Below are positions 34,990 to 49,900 of a stretch of 64,000 nt of DNA, piece by piece. Source of the stretch: Atrichornis clamosus. Taxonomy: Eukaryota; Chordata; Aves; Passeriformes; Menuridae. The stretch is from positions 1-64,000 of the forward strand of contig WBMZ01000256.1 of NCBI GenBank assembly GCA_013400975.1, read 5' to 3'. Positions within the stretch are counted from its first letter, which is position 1; every line of letters starts with the position of its first letter. The notes under the pieces are model-generated. The model was given only the letters and a program-made list of their open reading frames with translations, searched no databases and had not been told where the DNA came from. Both the position numbers and the translations under genes were made by a program.

Positions 34990-37900
34990 GTAAGTTTTGA
35001 AAAGTTCTTTGAAAATTCACACTGCACAGTATTTGGGAACCTCTGGTTTTAGTTTTTGCCAGGTGGGTGTATAGCAGGACTTTTAGAAGCAGGATGAAGA
35101 AAATCTCTAGGTAAAACTGCTACATGCAGTTTTGGGTATGTTTGATAATTTTTTGATACAGATGTATGCCTTTGTTTGTACTGTTCTGGGCATAGACTGT
35201 GTCTCAGACAACTACTAAAGCTTTCTGGTAAGAAAGATATCATCAAATAATTATACTAGCAGTGAGATCTGTGCCAAAATGGTGCAGAAATTCAAGCAAG
35301 GGACAGAGGTTTTCTCTGAATTCATAACTATGATCATCTTTTTTTCAGTCATAGAAGATTTTGTGAATGATTAGGCAGCATCCTGGCATTCAAGGCATTG
35401 TTCAGATTTCTGCAATATTCAGGGTAGGGGGGAGCCTTTGTTCCCTGTACTGGGTCTCTGAAGTCCCCATTTGGTGCCAGATGACACTTTTGTAGGTGCT
35501 CAAGACTGAAAATGCTGTGTATGTTTTGGCTTTATTGGCTCTGTGTTTCAGCTCTCTGCCTGTAAGAAAATAACTATAAATAGTAATAGTGCTTTAGCTT
35601 AGCAGTAGGCTGTGATGATCAGTATCTTCAGAGAATTCTAAGGTGCTCTGATAAATAATTAACTGTTAGGAGGTTTTGGTTCCTAAAGTAATCAGAAGAA
35701 GTTACCACATCTGAGCTTTTTAATTTAGGGAAAAAATATGCATGGTGGCTACAGTTTCTCTGAAAACTTTATTCATGAAAAACGTGTTTATTGATAGCAG
35801 CCTGTAAGAATTACTTGTTGAAACAGATTAACTATAAGAGCAAGGAAGGAAAGAGTTAGAATTTTTCTCTCAGGGTTTGGGGAAAATTGTCTGAAAATTA
35901 ATTCCTTTTCTATGTTGAGAAAATTGAAAATACAAGCTAGAATTATTTAATGGTAGAGTAAGGGAGTAACTGTAATATTGGGAGTAGCGGGAGTTTAAAA
36001 AGTAATCCTATAGAAAACATAAATCCAAAACGAACTAAGAAAACTGAAGAGGTTAAAATTTAATTTTAAGCCAAGCCAAAAATTAATCCAAAGGGAAAGA
36101 GTGAATCTTTGTTGAAGTAATGAAAACAAGTAAATAGTTTCTCAAATTGATGTAAAATGTGGAGTCTGTAGGGCTGACTGATGTCTAAAAGAAGGCTTTC
36201 TGACACTTTCTTTTTCCTTTGGCATCCTCTGCATAACAGCTTAAAAAAGGCCTTGCACTCCGAGCCTTTCAGCACAAGGGACAAGAGGAGTAACAGACAA
36301 ATCCTTGAACAAACTGATGACAAATAGTAAAAGAACCACCAGGATTAGATGATATCCACCCAAGGGAGAGAGCCAAGCAGAAATATGAACATATTCATTT
36401 TATTAACTGTGGTGCTCATATTGATCTGTGTTGGGATGTGGGCTCTCCACATGTTCAGAAGTGATATGGATAAGGAGGCATTCTTGCTTGCTTGCTGATG
36501 CAAAACTATTCAGGGTGTTCAGAATGAAAACTTGACTAAGTGTTCCCCTTCTATATTACCCTTATCTGTGTGTACGCTGTGATGAACTCTAAATAGATAC
36601 TGCTTGACCCCAGAACACAACTGTCTGAAGACATCAGAGCTAGTGATGGTCAGAGAGACAATTTCAGGAGTTAGAGAGAGAACAGCACAAAACCTACGTT
36701 GCTGCTCCTGTGTGCTGGGCCAGAGTTCACCTGCATCTTGACAGTTGTCCAGACTTTGCATCTCCAAAAAGATGTGGTAAAACGTAGGAGAAGGATAAAG
36801 GGGGAGAGTGGTCAGACTTATGAAACAGCTTCAACATGAGATCGAATACACTGACTCTTCAGCCTTAAAAAAAAAAAAGGGTGGGTATATAATAAAGACA
36901 TACAGGCACATGCAAAATGGTGAATTTTGCAGAAAGAAGGGAATTACTACTCTTTACAAGAACAACAATTAAATGATGAAGCACCTTTTGTCACAGGACT
37001 TGAGGGAAACCAAAAGTGTGAAAGTGTTAGAAGAACAAACAGGCAAATCCATGGAAGAAAGGTCTCAGGGAGTTCTTCAACATTAGGTAATTGCTTGCTC
37101 AGGGAGCACAACAGGACAGGTAGTTGGGATGATAGAGCATAGAAATATAACTGTATTTTCCTTATTCTTTGCCTAAGCATCTGCATTTGCATGTTGTCAG
37201 AGGCAAAATCCCAGACTAGATGGACTTTCAGTCTGACACATTGAAACTGTTCTCTCAACTCCATCAATCCTGGAAACTGGAATTGGATCCTCTTTCTCTC
37301 TCAATGTAACCTAAGGAACTCTTCTCAAATATAGTTAAAATTAATGTTAAGATTCTCAAAGATACTAGGTTTCTGCAGTAGGTTTCTGTGATGCAGACAA
37401 GTTCCTTATTGCTTGTGCCTCCAGTATGTCAAACAGAGTTGAGGTTTTGGTTATTGCCCTGAGTAAAGTATCATCAAAAACACAGATTGAACAGGCAGAC
37501 ATTTTAAATAAAATGTCACACAACAGCCAGGCAACAACAATCTCTTCTACAAAATACTGTAAAAATAAATAATTTTGCAAGTCATAGCTGAAACCCAAGT
37601 GGAAAAAAACCCCATGTATGGAAGTTGCTGACAGTTATTGGATCTGGTCACGTACTGTGACACAGGCAACAGGCTGAGGTGGTCCTGGGGAGCAGTAGTG
37701 GCTTTCTGTCACTACACTGACCTGTATGCACAGGTGCCCATGTTCCCAGAGGCTGCCAGAGCCAGCAGGCACGTTCCTTGCAGAGTGAGCACCGCTGGCT
37801 GCCCTACACCCAAGGATGTCTCACCTGCTGGGCTGAGCTGGCTCTGTGGTTACTCTGTCACTGACACGCAAAGAAAGGTGTACAAGCCAGAACTACTTAG

Positions 37901-40900
37901 CAGGATTAAATATTCCAAAAATAGCTCCTGGATGTTAAAGGACAACTATTCTAATTCTATGTAAGACTTGCTGGATGCTGATGGCCTCAGTGTGGTAGAA
38001 GCAGGAACAGCTGTGAGTATGCTTTGAAGTTCAGCTGACCTAGGCTTTGTGGCTACCTTGGTGGTAATTTTAGAATAAACCAAAATCTATGTGTATAAAT
38101 CCAAGGGTATACTCAAGGAAAGAGAATAATGTTTACTGAAATAGTTACAGGCTCATCTTCTGGCTCCACAGGCTATTTTGTCTGCCAACACTCTACTAAG
38201 ATAAGAAATCGCAGCTGTTTCGGTATCACTATGGCAAACTCACAACAGTGTGATGCTGCTCCCTGACTGTGGAAGATGTAAATTAATGTGAATTGCTCCT
38301 TTCCAAGGAGTTTCACCTTGTACATACTCAAATTACACTAAATTTGGACAGAATAAGACTACAGCAGTATATGAAAGATGCTGAAGAGGAAAACAGGTAG
38401 AGGAGGCCTGTGGAGGATGGGGTTGGTTGAGAGGATCCAAAAGCAGTTCATCACCTGAGCCTACAAATTCATTGCATTCCACTAATTTCAACAGGTCTCA
38501 CCTGCTTGTAATAACTAAAAGCTTACTCTAGTATAGCAAAACCAAATAAAATATGTTGGTTGTTGGGATGAGCCTCATCTTTGGAAAGCAGGGCAGATGA
38601 GAAAGGTGCCTTCTCAGGATTCTGTGCTTTTAGGTGTTTACAAAGCCTTTTTTTCTAGGGGAAAAACTATAGCATAACTTTTTCTTTTAATGTTTTTAAG
38701 GTAATGCAGATGTTCTGGAAGAATATGGGAAACTAGAGGTAAAGTACAACTTTCTTTTTTTCTGTTTTCAATACCTATCATTACCTATCAGGCTGTTGCT
38801 TCCTCTGAGGCAGGCAGAAGAAGAAAAAATTCATCTTGGTGCTCTAAACTGCTTCTGCAAAGAATGAATGTGAAGCAAATGAGTCGGCAATGTGATAGTG
38901 CAGCTGCAAGATTACAGTACGTGATCAGGAAATAAGGTTTTCTCCGAGCAATGTTGGTTATTAGGTTGCATATCCTGTACGTAGGTCGGCTGTGGTTAGC
39001 ACTTGTTCCTAGATGCTCTGTTGCTCTTTTAGAAACACGGGACTCAACCTTGCTCTAAAATGGTGCAAAGTGTGTGTGCCAGTAAAGTCCTCCAGCTGGG
39101 CACAAGGGAGTGTGTGGGGACTGTGGTGGCCCTTGTGCCATGCAGATTTCGTCTCTAGGTACTGGTGATGGTCAGCCAGCCACTCACGGTCATAGTGAAG
39201 AGGGAAGCCAAGTGACCTGGGGATGGGAGGCTGCCTTTCATGTCTCGTTAGAGCACTTGATGTTGGGCTGTACCTGCCCTAAGGATTGGCATTAAATAAT
39301 GTTCCTACTGGTACTGAGCTGTCTCTCATGCTGAGTGAATAACATCACTCGCATCCTTGCCTTCTCTCATCACCTGGCCAGGTGTTGCCTGTTGTTAAGG
39401 AGCCAAAATTGGTTCACTCTGCCTTTCCTGTTGCATACTGGAGATGTAGCTTTTTTGTGTGTCCATTGGATGCGCCTTGGCACGTGGAGATGCCTGCAGT
39501 AACTGTCCTTGTGACCTCCTCCAGATCAAGCAGTCACTGCAGCAATGGACGTAACAGGATGTGTTCAGCACATTTCATGGTTTGCTCAGGGCCAGTTCTG
39601 TGGCAATCAGTAAGAAAATTGAGCAGAAAATGTCAAGTTTTGGAAGAGCAAATTGAAAATGCAGCCGTCCAGATCTGTGTTCCCATGTATTTCTAACAGA
39701 GGTGTAATTGTTCTCTGAAATTGTTTACATGAGTAAAATCTTGGTTCCATGTAAGAATGGAGGCCATAGGACCCCTCCTTCCACAAATTTCCTTGTTAGA
39801 TCTAAGCAATCAATCATATTTATTTGCTTATGTCAAAGGTTCTAAGAAGCTTGCAGTTTTCATGTGAGGAGGCGATATTCCCTGAGACCCCTTCATCTTC
39901 AGGTTTGTGTTTGATATTGTCTCTGCAGAGCCTTTCCCTCCTAAAATTATTTGAGAAGAGGCTGGGGCAGAAATCAGCTCTTTGAGGGGATGCATATGTG
40001 TGGGGTTGACTAGAGTGGAGCTAGGCTTTACAAGCTCCTTGGTTTTTTGTTCTATTCGTGATTACTTTTCTACCTTTTTCCTTCAGGTTGTAATTGGGGA
40101 TGCCACTATTACTTCAATCATTAATAGCAGGGGGTTTTGATCTTTTCTTGCTTGATGGTCGAGCATTTCAGTGCCCCTAAACACCCAAAATATTTACTGA
40201 ACACCTGAGTAAAATTTCTCATCCTCTCTGACTAATTAAAAACCTCTAATCAAAGCGCTCAGTATAGACTTCTTACATTTTAGCCAAGTTTGCTATGTTT
40301 TAGTATACTGGTGAATGTACCTTTCTTCTAGGGTTACTGTTTTGGGTTTTTTTCTAAACTGAAGTCTTTTGCTTTTCTGCAGTTCATGCTCTAAGGCCAG
40401 CTGACATTAAAACAGTCACTGCAATAGGAAGTTTACAAAGAGTAAGTACAAATGGGAAATGTGCTGAACGTGACCCATTTCCTCTGTTGTGATGATGAAG
40501 TGAGCTGATGATGTAGTTTGGGGTCTTGGGCTGTTCAGGTCTTGATTCTTTCCACAAACATCAAAGACTTCTGGTGAAAAAATGACTGGAAATACCTGCT
40601 GTTCAGTGTTCCAGTATACTCTGAGTCTAAAAATAGCCAGCTGAATTCGTGCAGGAGGAAATGCGATCACAGTGCTCTTGCAGAAAACCATGATTTTTGA
40701 TTAGAGTACATGGATTTTCCTAACAATGAGCGTAACAAATTGAATAACTGGAAGAAGATGATGGGAAAATTCAAACTGGAACAAGTAGAAATTAGTGAGA
40801 AATGCAGTAAGCTTTCCACCCCAATGAGTGTTTTCTGTAGAGATTGGTTTCCTCTCTACAAAGCAGAAGGTCTATAAGAATCACAGACATATGCTCCTAT

Positions 40901-43900
40901 TGTATAGATCAGTGGGTAAAGTTCTCCTGTCTGTTATAATACAGTCAGATTTGGACGATCTTTAATTGTCTTAATAGTTGGTAGTGGATATCTGAAGTAG
41001 ATTTGAAGCCCAATTAAAAGCATTTAACCACAATTCTCAAGGTTTGATGAAGTCTAGAAATGCCTGCAGAGCAAAAATTGATATCCATTGGAGGGGCTGC
41101 AACCGTGACAAATGGGGGAGAGTCTCCCTTAATACAGAACAGCTTTCAAATTCGAAGTGGTATTCATAAAGACATACTTTCCTTTAGAAAATCAACACTC
41201 CTGGACTCCTTGTGAGTACCTCTCTCTTTTGAAAAAATTAGTTGTCCTGAATGCAAAGGTGCTTCACCTATATCAGATGCATGGCCCTTTAGAGCAAGTC
41301 TTCTTTGAGCTGGTGTCTTTGTTGCTTGTAGTGTCTTTGGTGCTTGCAGAAAAACATATAAATGACCTTCCTTTAAGGAATGTCTTCTTTCCTAGAGCGA
41401 ATGTCTCTGTCACTGTCTCTTCTTCAGACTCTCTGAAATCAGTGAAGTTCCCCTCTTGATGCTAAGGTGGTGTTTTTTAACAAACACTCTTCTGTCTGAG
41501 TGCCATCTATGTAAATTATCTAAATGACTTCAGGTCATGTCCCTTGTTGAAATGGGGTAGGAGTAGATCCAGAGAAATTTGGTTTAGAACACCATTTCAT
41601 TTTATGGAATTTTATTTTAAGTAGTCCAATTTTATTTTAAGCCATAGGTAAAAAAATTATTCATGAAAGCAGTAACCACAAAAGGATGACCAGACTATGA
41701 AAATACACTGTAATAGGGAAGTTCTGGAAAACAACTTAAATCTGTGAGTGATTACAACACAATGGAGAAGACAATTCTAGAACACAATACTATCTCTAAC
41801 AGGAGTGGAATACAGTAGGGGAAGAGCATATGTAGGTCTAGTTTACACTTTGTTTAATGTTATTCTTATTGCTTCTTTGTTCACAGACACCAGGATCTGG
41901 TGAGGATTTGCTCCAAAGGTAACAATGAATAGTTATCTTTTATAAATCTCATTATCCTGATCTCTACAGGATCACAGTGAAGGAATTAGGCCCAAGCAAT
42001 CCTTTTTATTGTTTTCTAGAGAGAAAGAAAAAGTCTATGTAAAATATAAAGGATTTTGAGACACTTAACTTTCCCTATCCTTAGGTAACAGAATTTTTTT
42101 GTACTTAAGAAAGATCTAGAACTACCTTAGGGCTGCAAAAACCGTGATTAAGAATCATTGCTACATGATAAATCCAAGGTAGAAAATATCATAATTCAAT
42201 AGTTAGAGACCAGAAAGCAGGGATTTATCACAGCAAAGAAAGCACTCAGGATTCCAGATACCCTGTCCTCTGCTTGGCTGATTCCCAGTGCTTCAAGGAC
42301 AAGCTTTACCCCATTTTCTTCTTTGATGTGCCCTTAGCAGATCTAGATCAGTGAGGGAACACGTGGCTAAACCTTGTGGTTGCAAGTCTGTGTAGGTCTT
42401 TTGAGTTACGGCATTCCAGATGAGGACATAGCCCTGCACAGATAAACTTTAACAGGCTGATTTTTTTTAATGGTTGCTTAAACATCTGTGTCTACTTGTA
42501 TGTGGGTATACACAGAGCAGCCCCTACATCACTTGTACCTATGTATAAGCAAGCACAAGTAGTGCAACATGGAGAGTGTACAGAGACAAAAAAAATTGAG
42601 ATCTGAGACTATGTTCTTACTCAGCAGTAGCTGATGACATGACAATTTTGGGGAAAGAAAGGCCCCATTCTTACTTGCAGCAGCTGCCATGAATTTACAA
42701 TCTGAGATGTAGCATAATTAATAAGAGATTGAGGCTGTGCTGTAATATAGTTTTTCTTTGAGAAATGGAATAAGAGGAACTTCCTGTTTTCTCTTCCCTT
42801 TCTATAGCACAGGAAAGAACTTCCTTGAAGTAAGCGTGGAAACTTTAGCAGGTGCGTCTTGCTGTCACACTAAAACTTCAGAAAATTAATTTAACAGCTT
42901 ACTGCCAGGAGCTCCAGGGCTCTGCTGGGCTGCAGAGCACAGGCACACTGCGGGGGTGTCAGGGAAGCCTCAGGGTGGTGTACCTGCGGGACATGAGTAC
43001 AGCCAGCCTGGGTTATCTGTGCTGACTTTAAAGACTGTCTGGGTAGGCGAACAGCAGTGAGGAAGGGATGTCACAGACTGCTGCAAGATTCTTAAATGCC
43101 CAATAGGGATTTTTGGCCTGTTATTTCCACCCAGTGTATACACAGTGTCTGCTGGTGTGTGCTTGCTGCCCATGCTAGCCTGGTGAAATCTTGTGTGGGT
43201 TTGCCTGCCACGTGTTTAGGATTTACACCGGGGATGCCGTAGATGCACCACATCTGTGAATTCATCATCTATTGGCTGTCTCTGAAGGCAACCTTTACTT
43301 GCTTAAAGGGCATTGCCAGTAAAGCCTTCATGCCCACTGAAATGCTGAAAAATGTATTGCTTCAGGGTCCTCGCCTCCAAATCATCTTCCTAGTATCTTA
43401 ACTCCTTGATGTCATCTCCATTTCCCTGTGAAAGAGGTTTAAAACCTAGCAACTCTTTGGTGTTTCGTGAGTCTCTCTGGGTTGCCCTTCCCAGTAGCTT
43501 CATTTCTGCAGCTGCCTGTATTTAAGTCCACCTCACTACTTGTGCCTGACATGAGAGATGGGGATGGAGGTTTCTGGCCTGAATCTAGAGGCAAACTCAG
43601 ATATCAAGCCTTCACTTCAGAAGGTGAGGAACAAAACCAGGAAGAACAGCTGCAGAGGGATTTGGGCATACCTCTCTCATACTTGCCAAGAGATCCTCAG
43701 ACTTTACACTCTCTGGCTGTTCTAGCTCTGTTGTGGTTAACGAATCAGCAGAGTAGCAGTCTGTTGGATGCAGAAAGCGACTGACCTGTGTGTGTGTCAT
43801 TCAGGTCTCCTCGGCAGCTTTAATCCCTTGGTCCTACCCCTGTCCCCTGCTCCCGGCACAGCGGCGGCGACGTCAGACAGTCAGGCCAGGTAAGTCTGAG

Positions 43901-46900
43901 GGGCTTTGGGCTGGGCACTTGATTTACAGCTGGTGAGGTGGGGGACGGAAACCTTTGATTCCGGAGCAGTTCACTGGATTGCCAGTATGTTCAGTACCGG
44001 CAGAGGCTGCACAGACACTCCAGGGACAGACCCTGCCACTGTGGCTCAATTGCCACCTCTAAGAATCAGGAGGAACAAAGCCCATCTTTGAGGTGTGGAT
44101 CACCTGACTTAACATCAGGTCTCTCTGTATCTGCAAAACAAATTTTGGGCTCAAATAGAAGTTGAGGTGTGCCTACCAAGCTGTGTCTGCTGGTTTTTTT
44201 CCAAGTGCACATGTCTGAAAGTGAGATAGCTGAATATGAACTAATCACCCAAAGCTCTCTGGGTAGCACAGTCAACTGTCTAATCTTAACACATTTAGGA
44301 GAGAAAAGATTAATCCAACCTGAAGCCTCAAATGTTGTTTGATTCAAAGGTAAAAATCAGCCAAAGCTTTACCCTTCTGATGCCTTCACATTTTCTCTCT
44401 TCCTTTCTGCTTTTCAGAGACCTCCTGCATCAAGCTGAAGAAATAGTGAAGCTCATGAAAGAGAATCAGGTTTGTTTAAAAGCATAGGACAATTCAGAAA
44501 GCATGGTGTTGAAGCAGAAAAAGGCAGAAAAGTGATTTAATACTTTAAACAGCACTCCAAAACCTTTTCAAAACAGAAAGCATAATTTCTTGAGGTTAAG
44601 GGGCTTTGGTCTTTCTGTTGTAAATAAGAATCAATTTTGTGCCTTTCAAGTGCAGAGTTTTGTTCTTGAAAATATCCCACCTTTTTTGCATTTGTCAAAG
44701 TGGCTGAGGAGCTTGGTAGGGAAGCCAAAATGTTTACTTTTTATTGGCTAAGGCTGTGAGACTTCTGCTAGCTACACTCTGTAACTGTGCCAGTGTTTCT
44801 CAGAAGCCAACCCAAAATAATAATTCTCAGTATTTGTCTCTTCAGTTCCTTCATGGTCTTCTAAGAACATACTTTCAAAAAGGATGGTAAAGACCTAGAT
44901 ATGCTTTGGCTGATGCTGGTTAGAGCTTGAATTATCCCTTGTGGCTGAGTGCTTTGTAAGTCCCATGCTGGAGCTTTAAGCATTCATTTTGCTTTTATTC
45001 TTAACCATGAGGCATGTTATTTTCTAAAATGATCTTGAAATAATGGGAAAATGTAATTGCCAAGGCAATTCTGCTGTTGCGTCTTTGCTCTACAGGGAAC
45101 CCATCAGACTGTTTGTATGTGGATTTAGCATACATTTTTGTGGAACTGTGTGGTTCTAACCAAGTCTCCTCAGGACTGTCAAGAATTGTCTAATAAACAC
45201 AGCACAACTGAGCAGGGCTCTAGCTCTCAGATTTTTAATTCCAGCCTTTGTCCCACTAGTGTGAGCCCTTCTCAGCAGTTCAGGTACAGTAACCCTGTTG
45301 GCAAGCTGCGAGAGTGATGGAAAGAAGCAACATCATGTTCTGTGCTGAGCTGTTCATGCCCAACTTTTCCAATAGAGTCTCTAATGGCAGCAGCAATTTC
45401 GGGCTCTATCCAGAGCTTTTTGTAGGTGTGCATTCAGCTTTAACTGCAGCACTTGATGCCTACCCATCCATTGGCTGTCTCCTCTAGAGAAAAGCTGGAT
45501 GGCTTGTCAAATGGAAGGGATCAAGATGGCCAGGGTTGGGCCATGGACTGCTGCTTGGTCTTGCTGGCTTTGAAGCCACAGCAAATCATGTGTGAGAAAT
45601 GTGGCCTGTTCGCTATTTTCCTATCATCCTATTCCTTTATTTTTTTTCTACCAGATGATGGACTTCCAAAATGACTGGAAACTGATCACAGTGTTTTTTA
45701 GTGCTGAAATCCCATGTTCCTCCTATGCTTCCACACAAGCCGTAAGTGTTTTGTGGGGTGGTTTAGCAGTCAAGGCAGATTGTTAAGACACTTTCCCATA
45801 CTCTGCTCTCTGCCACAGTGAACCAAAGGAGTAGTTAGGTCTGGGATGTTGGAATGCCTCTATCCAGTGATGTAAGCTCCTGGCACATGATGTGTTTTGT
45901 ATTTATAAACATCTGTACTTAATTTGCCATCTCAAGTAGAACAATTGTTTTCCACCTTCTTCCCCATCCTTGTTTTGTTTTTAGTACATATCAAGTTGTC
46001 TACTTATAGGCAGTTAAATTGCAAGACTAATTCCCATGTTATTTACTTGTTGCTGGCTAAGGCTGAATTCAGAATATAGTGATTCTGAATGACCCTTCAG
46101 TACACAGCTCAACACAGAGCTTTTGTGACTTTTAGGAAACAGATAACTGTTTTTTCTACTAGTTTTGATGGCATTTCTCATCTCATTTACAGAAGAACTG
46201 CATTTTGGAAAACCTGGAAAAACTTAAAACTGTCTTGGACTTTTTGTATAAGAAGGTAAGATGTATTCATCAACACTAAGTAGCTGAATCCTCTGTGTAT
46301 TTTTCTAGTCTCCCTTACTAGACTACGGCTTGTACCCCCCTTCATATGCCTTAGAACACCAGCTCTGTTTATTTTCACTAAGTGTTTTACTCGTTCTTCT
46401 AAAAAGCTGATGCATGCAAACAGAAAGGATAGATGGGTAACTGCTCTGTTTTGCAGCACAAGGTGATGTACCACTCAATCTTTGGGGTTTTTTCAGTGAT
46501 TTCTATGAAAATTGGAGTACATCTGCCTAGATCTGAAAGTCATGTTTAACAGGGCTGTTGTTGAAAATAATAGATGTCTAATTACTGGTGTGGAACACCT
46601 AGGCAGTGTACAGGATGCAAACTACCTGGTAATGACTTTTACAGACCAGGGAAAACACCTGTTAAAATACATGTAATGGGTCTTTCTTTCCTATTTTGTG
46701 TCCATTTTAAGATCTCAGCCTCTCTAAAGGTTTTCTAGCTGGCTGAGCTAAGAATTATCTGCTTTATCAAGGATGGTTTCTGGGAAGCATTTTGCACTGT
46801 GTCTTGGTCTGCTAATGAATAGCAGACTATATGAGGATAGATTGCTACTAAAGCAGACTATAAACTGTTTACCTGAATTATTTCAATAGCATCTTCCAAT

Positions 46901-49900
46901 AATTTTGTTTTGCTGCCTAGTTGAAGGCCTACAGCGTATTCCAAACCTGCTACAGTTTGATTGCATCAGGCCACAGCCACTCATTTTTCTCCAACTGACT
47001 TCAGCAAATGTTGTATATGGGGGAAGTTCCACCCACATGTTCTCTTTAGATTCTCTCCACTCGTATTTCCAGAATATGTTTATGTGCACTTGTAAAAGTG
47101 AAATATCATTATGTAAATGAAAAGCTGCTTTCTGCATGGGGGAGAGGTGAGGTGGGTTACATGAGTGCTTGTGCTGTTGTACAGGATGTTTCGTCCCCAG
47201 CTTTGCAGTGCTGTGTTGCCACAAAAATAGCAGTTCCTAGTTCATTTAAGTTCAATTTAGTTGGCTGGTGGCCATTTTGGTTATGTAAAATTAATTGCTG
47301 TGTCTCAGTCAAGAAATCATGGTCACAGGCACTCCATAAATGATGATCCTAGATTGCAGGCATAGGAGCAGGGTTCAGGACAGAATTGGCAAAGACTTAG
47401 ATCATTGATTTTATGTAGGCAGAATCCAAGGCCAGAGGTAAATGTGAAGTTGTAGACGTAATTTACCATAATTGCCACTTGCTGATCTTTAATTGCAAAT
47501 ATAGCATGAATAATTTTTACTTTATTACTGCAGGTTCCCAAGGCCTTTGTAAATCTAGTGGATTCTACGGACTTCACAACCACCTCTCTTGCATGCCAAG
47601 ATTACAGTAATGCCAGGTAAGAGGTTTCTTTAACTTCTTGATGCTGTCTCTTGCTGGTGTTCAACACCTACATATGTATATACATTGAATTTATACCTAA
47701 GCTACATTCTTCTGAACAGTTTTTCTGCCTTTAATACAAAAGTAGGTAAAAGATTTTTAGTCTTCACTTTGCTTCTGATAAACTCTCTCTGAAAGATACA
47801 TTTTTACCAGGAAGAATAGGTGCTTTTAATCCTGTCAAGTTAGATAGCATATTTAAATATTGGGTCAGCGTGAGGGGAAAAAGAGAAAGCCTGGGCTCTG
47901 TACAAGCACTGTTCAGCAAGAGCCAAAGCACTGGTGTGTTATCAACAGTTTTAGCCGCAAATCCAAAGCAGCAGCATATGGGCTGCTGTGAGGAAAGGTA
48001 ACTCCATCCCAGTCAGACCCAGTACTGAGATTATGGTCACAAGACCTCACAGTCTAGCTACTCCCAGTATTTTACTCAGTACTACTTCTGTTCTGAAGTC
48101 AAAAACTCTGTAGGCACTTCAAAAGTTTGTTTCTACATATTGATGTTCACAAAATGAGTGCATGATTGTAAAGGACATTGTTAGGCTATTGGAAAGATAC
48201 TCCTTAGGCTTGGGGTATGGTAGGATGGAGAACATCCAACTTGTCAGTTCCCTGTGGTAACTGCATCTATCTATCTGCCTTTCTCAGTACTTTGTAAAAA
48301 AAGAATGAGTAGTTTATGTCCTGATTTAGTATGGAGTAGGAGTGTGCACATGGGCAGTTATGATGGAGTAGTTTACAGCTGATGAGATTACACTCCATTT
48401 TACTCCACAGTAATTCTTTTTCCTGTGCTCGTGGCATAAGACACCATATGTACTAATACAGTCATCCTGAAGTGTTTCACAAGCTTTGCACGCATACAAC
48501 CTCGGAGATGTTCTGATGGAACAGGGGAAGAGGCCGGGCTGCTATGTAACCTTGTACTTAACAAGTACAAGCAGAGGAGAAGCTTTCCTTGTCAACAGCA
48601 ACTGCATGGGGCATTCTAGCTTATTTCTCCTGCACAAACATTAAGAGGAAAATGTGAGAAATGTGGAAAAGATGAATTTAGGAGTATGGGCCTTGCCATG
48701 TATTGAATGCCTTAAAAATAAAATAAAATAAAATAAATCTATTTTTTTTTCCTCTGAAGAATTTTTATATTTCCTTTTGTACTTGAGGCAATTTGCTTTC
48801 TTATTGTCTGCATGCTCTCATAGCTGTGTTTATCTGGTTGAACAGTCCCACAGATTTGCAAGTCTTGTACTTTGCTGTTTGTTAACTTAGCCTCATGCCC
48901 AGATCCTCTCCCAGATGAGGTACTCAGCATTTGGTAACTAAGTTGTCATTTTGAACTGTGCTCTGAGAGAAAAACATAAGTCCATACCAAAATATGAAAT
49001 TTCAAAGGTCAAAGAGGATAATAGTGGTTGACATTTCCAGTCCTGTGTCAGGGCTGAACTTTAAGCATTTAAAAGTTTGGGACATAATGGGGATTTAAAA
49101 TTCCCTCCTTTATTGATTTCTTGCTAACTAGACGTGTCTTCACTAAAAGTAATTAACCTAGTTTTAGGCATTAACTCTCTTCATATATTGTATGAGGTTT
49201 TTCTGTTAGGCTTGGGAAGTTTCTGGTCCTGAGTTCATAATTCTTTCACTCACCAGCAGCGATAATAACACCTTATCAGAAAACTCTCATTTTATGGGTT
49301 TAGCTAGAGTTCTGTGAAAAGGACAGAGTCTGATCCTGACACGTACTTTTTGCTTATATCTGCAAATCCTCCAGAAACTTTCTCAGAAAGTCCAGTCCAT
49401 CCAGGAATTTTCAGGAGTATGTATTTGCTGGAACCTGACTAATCTTACATGTATTTTGTATTGTTTCAGCTCTGAGAGCTCTCCGGCTAGCTGCAAAAAT
49501 ACGCAGGGTACACATCTCACCTTGCAGGTCAGAAATTGATCTGCCTGTCAGTGCCAGCCATCCTTTAGCATGTATAACCTTCTGCAGCTTCCATCCACAT
49601 TTCTAGATGTAGGTCTTGATGCCAAATACTAAGGAAAAAGTTTCTGTGGAAGTATTTTGAGTTTGTTCAATTCTCCTGTGTGACTATAGAGAGGGAAATG
49701 TTTGAAAACTAGTGCAGCTGCTATTTTAAGCTTGAGCATGTTGCTAGCTTGTGAGATCCTGTGCTAATCTAAGTCTGGCATACTTGTCAACTGACTAGGC
49801 TTTCAAATCAAGAAGAGATACAAAGTTCTGGATATGGGAATATATATCATTCTATGTTTATATAAAAAATTAGCATGTTCCATGTAGCTTTCTCTACATA

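Larger units (their letters stand above)
38739..42807 (+). other. PLB1: PLB1 introns 2-5
   Basis: Non-coding sequence between exons 2 and 6, interrupted by exons 3-5. A longer open frame at 39382-39696 has no family resemblance. Nothing else recognised. Confidence 0.7.

Noticed and set aside
39382..39696. A 104-codon open frame in PLB1 intron 2 considered as a missing exon
   Set aside because: It does not resemble the PLB1 linker, and exon 3 at 39857-39902 gives the needed phase change with a recognisable FSC...PSSS sequence.
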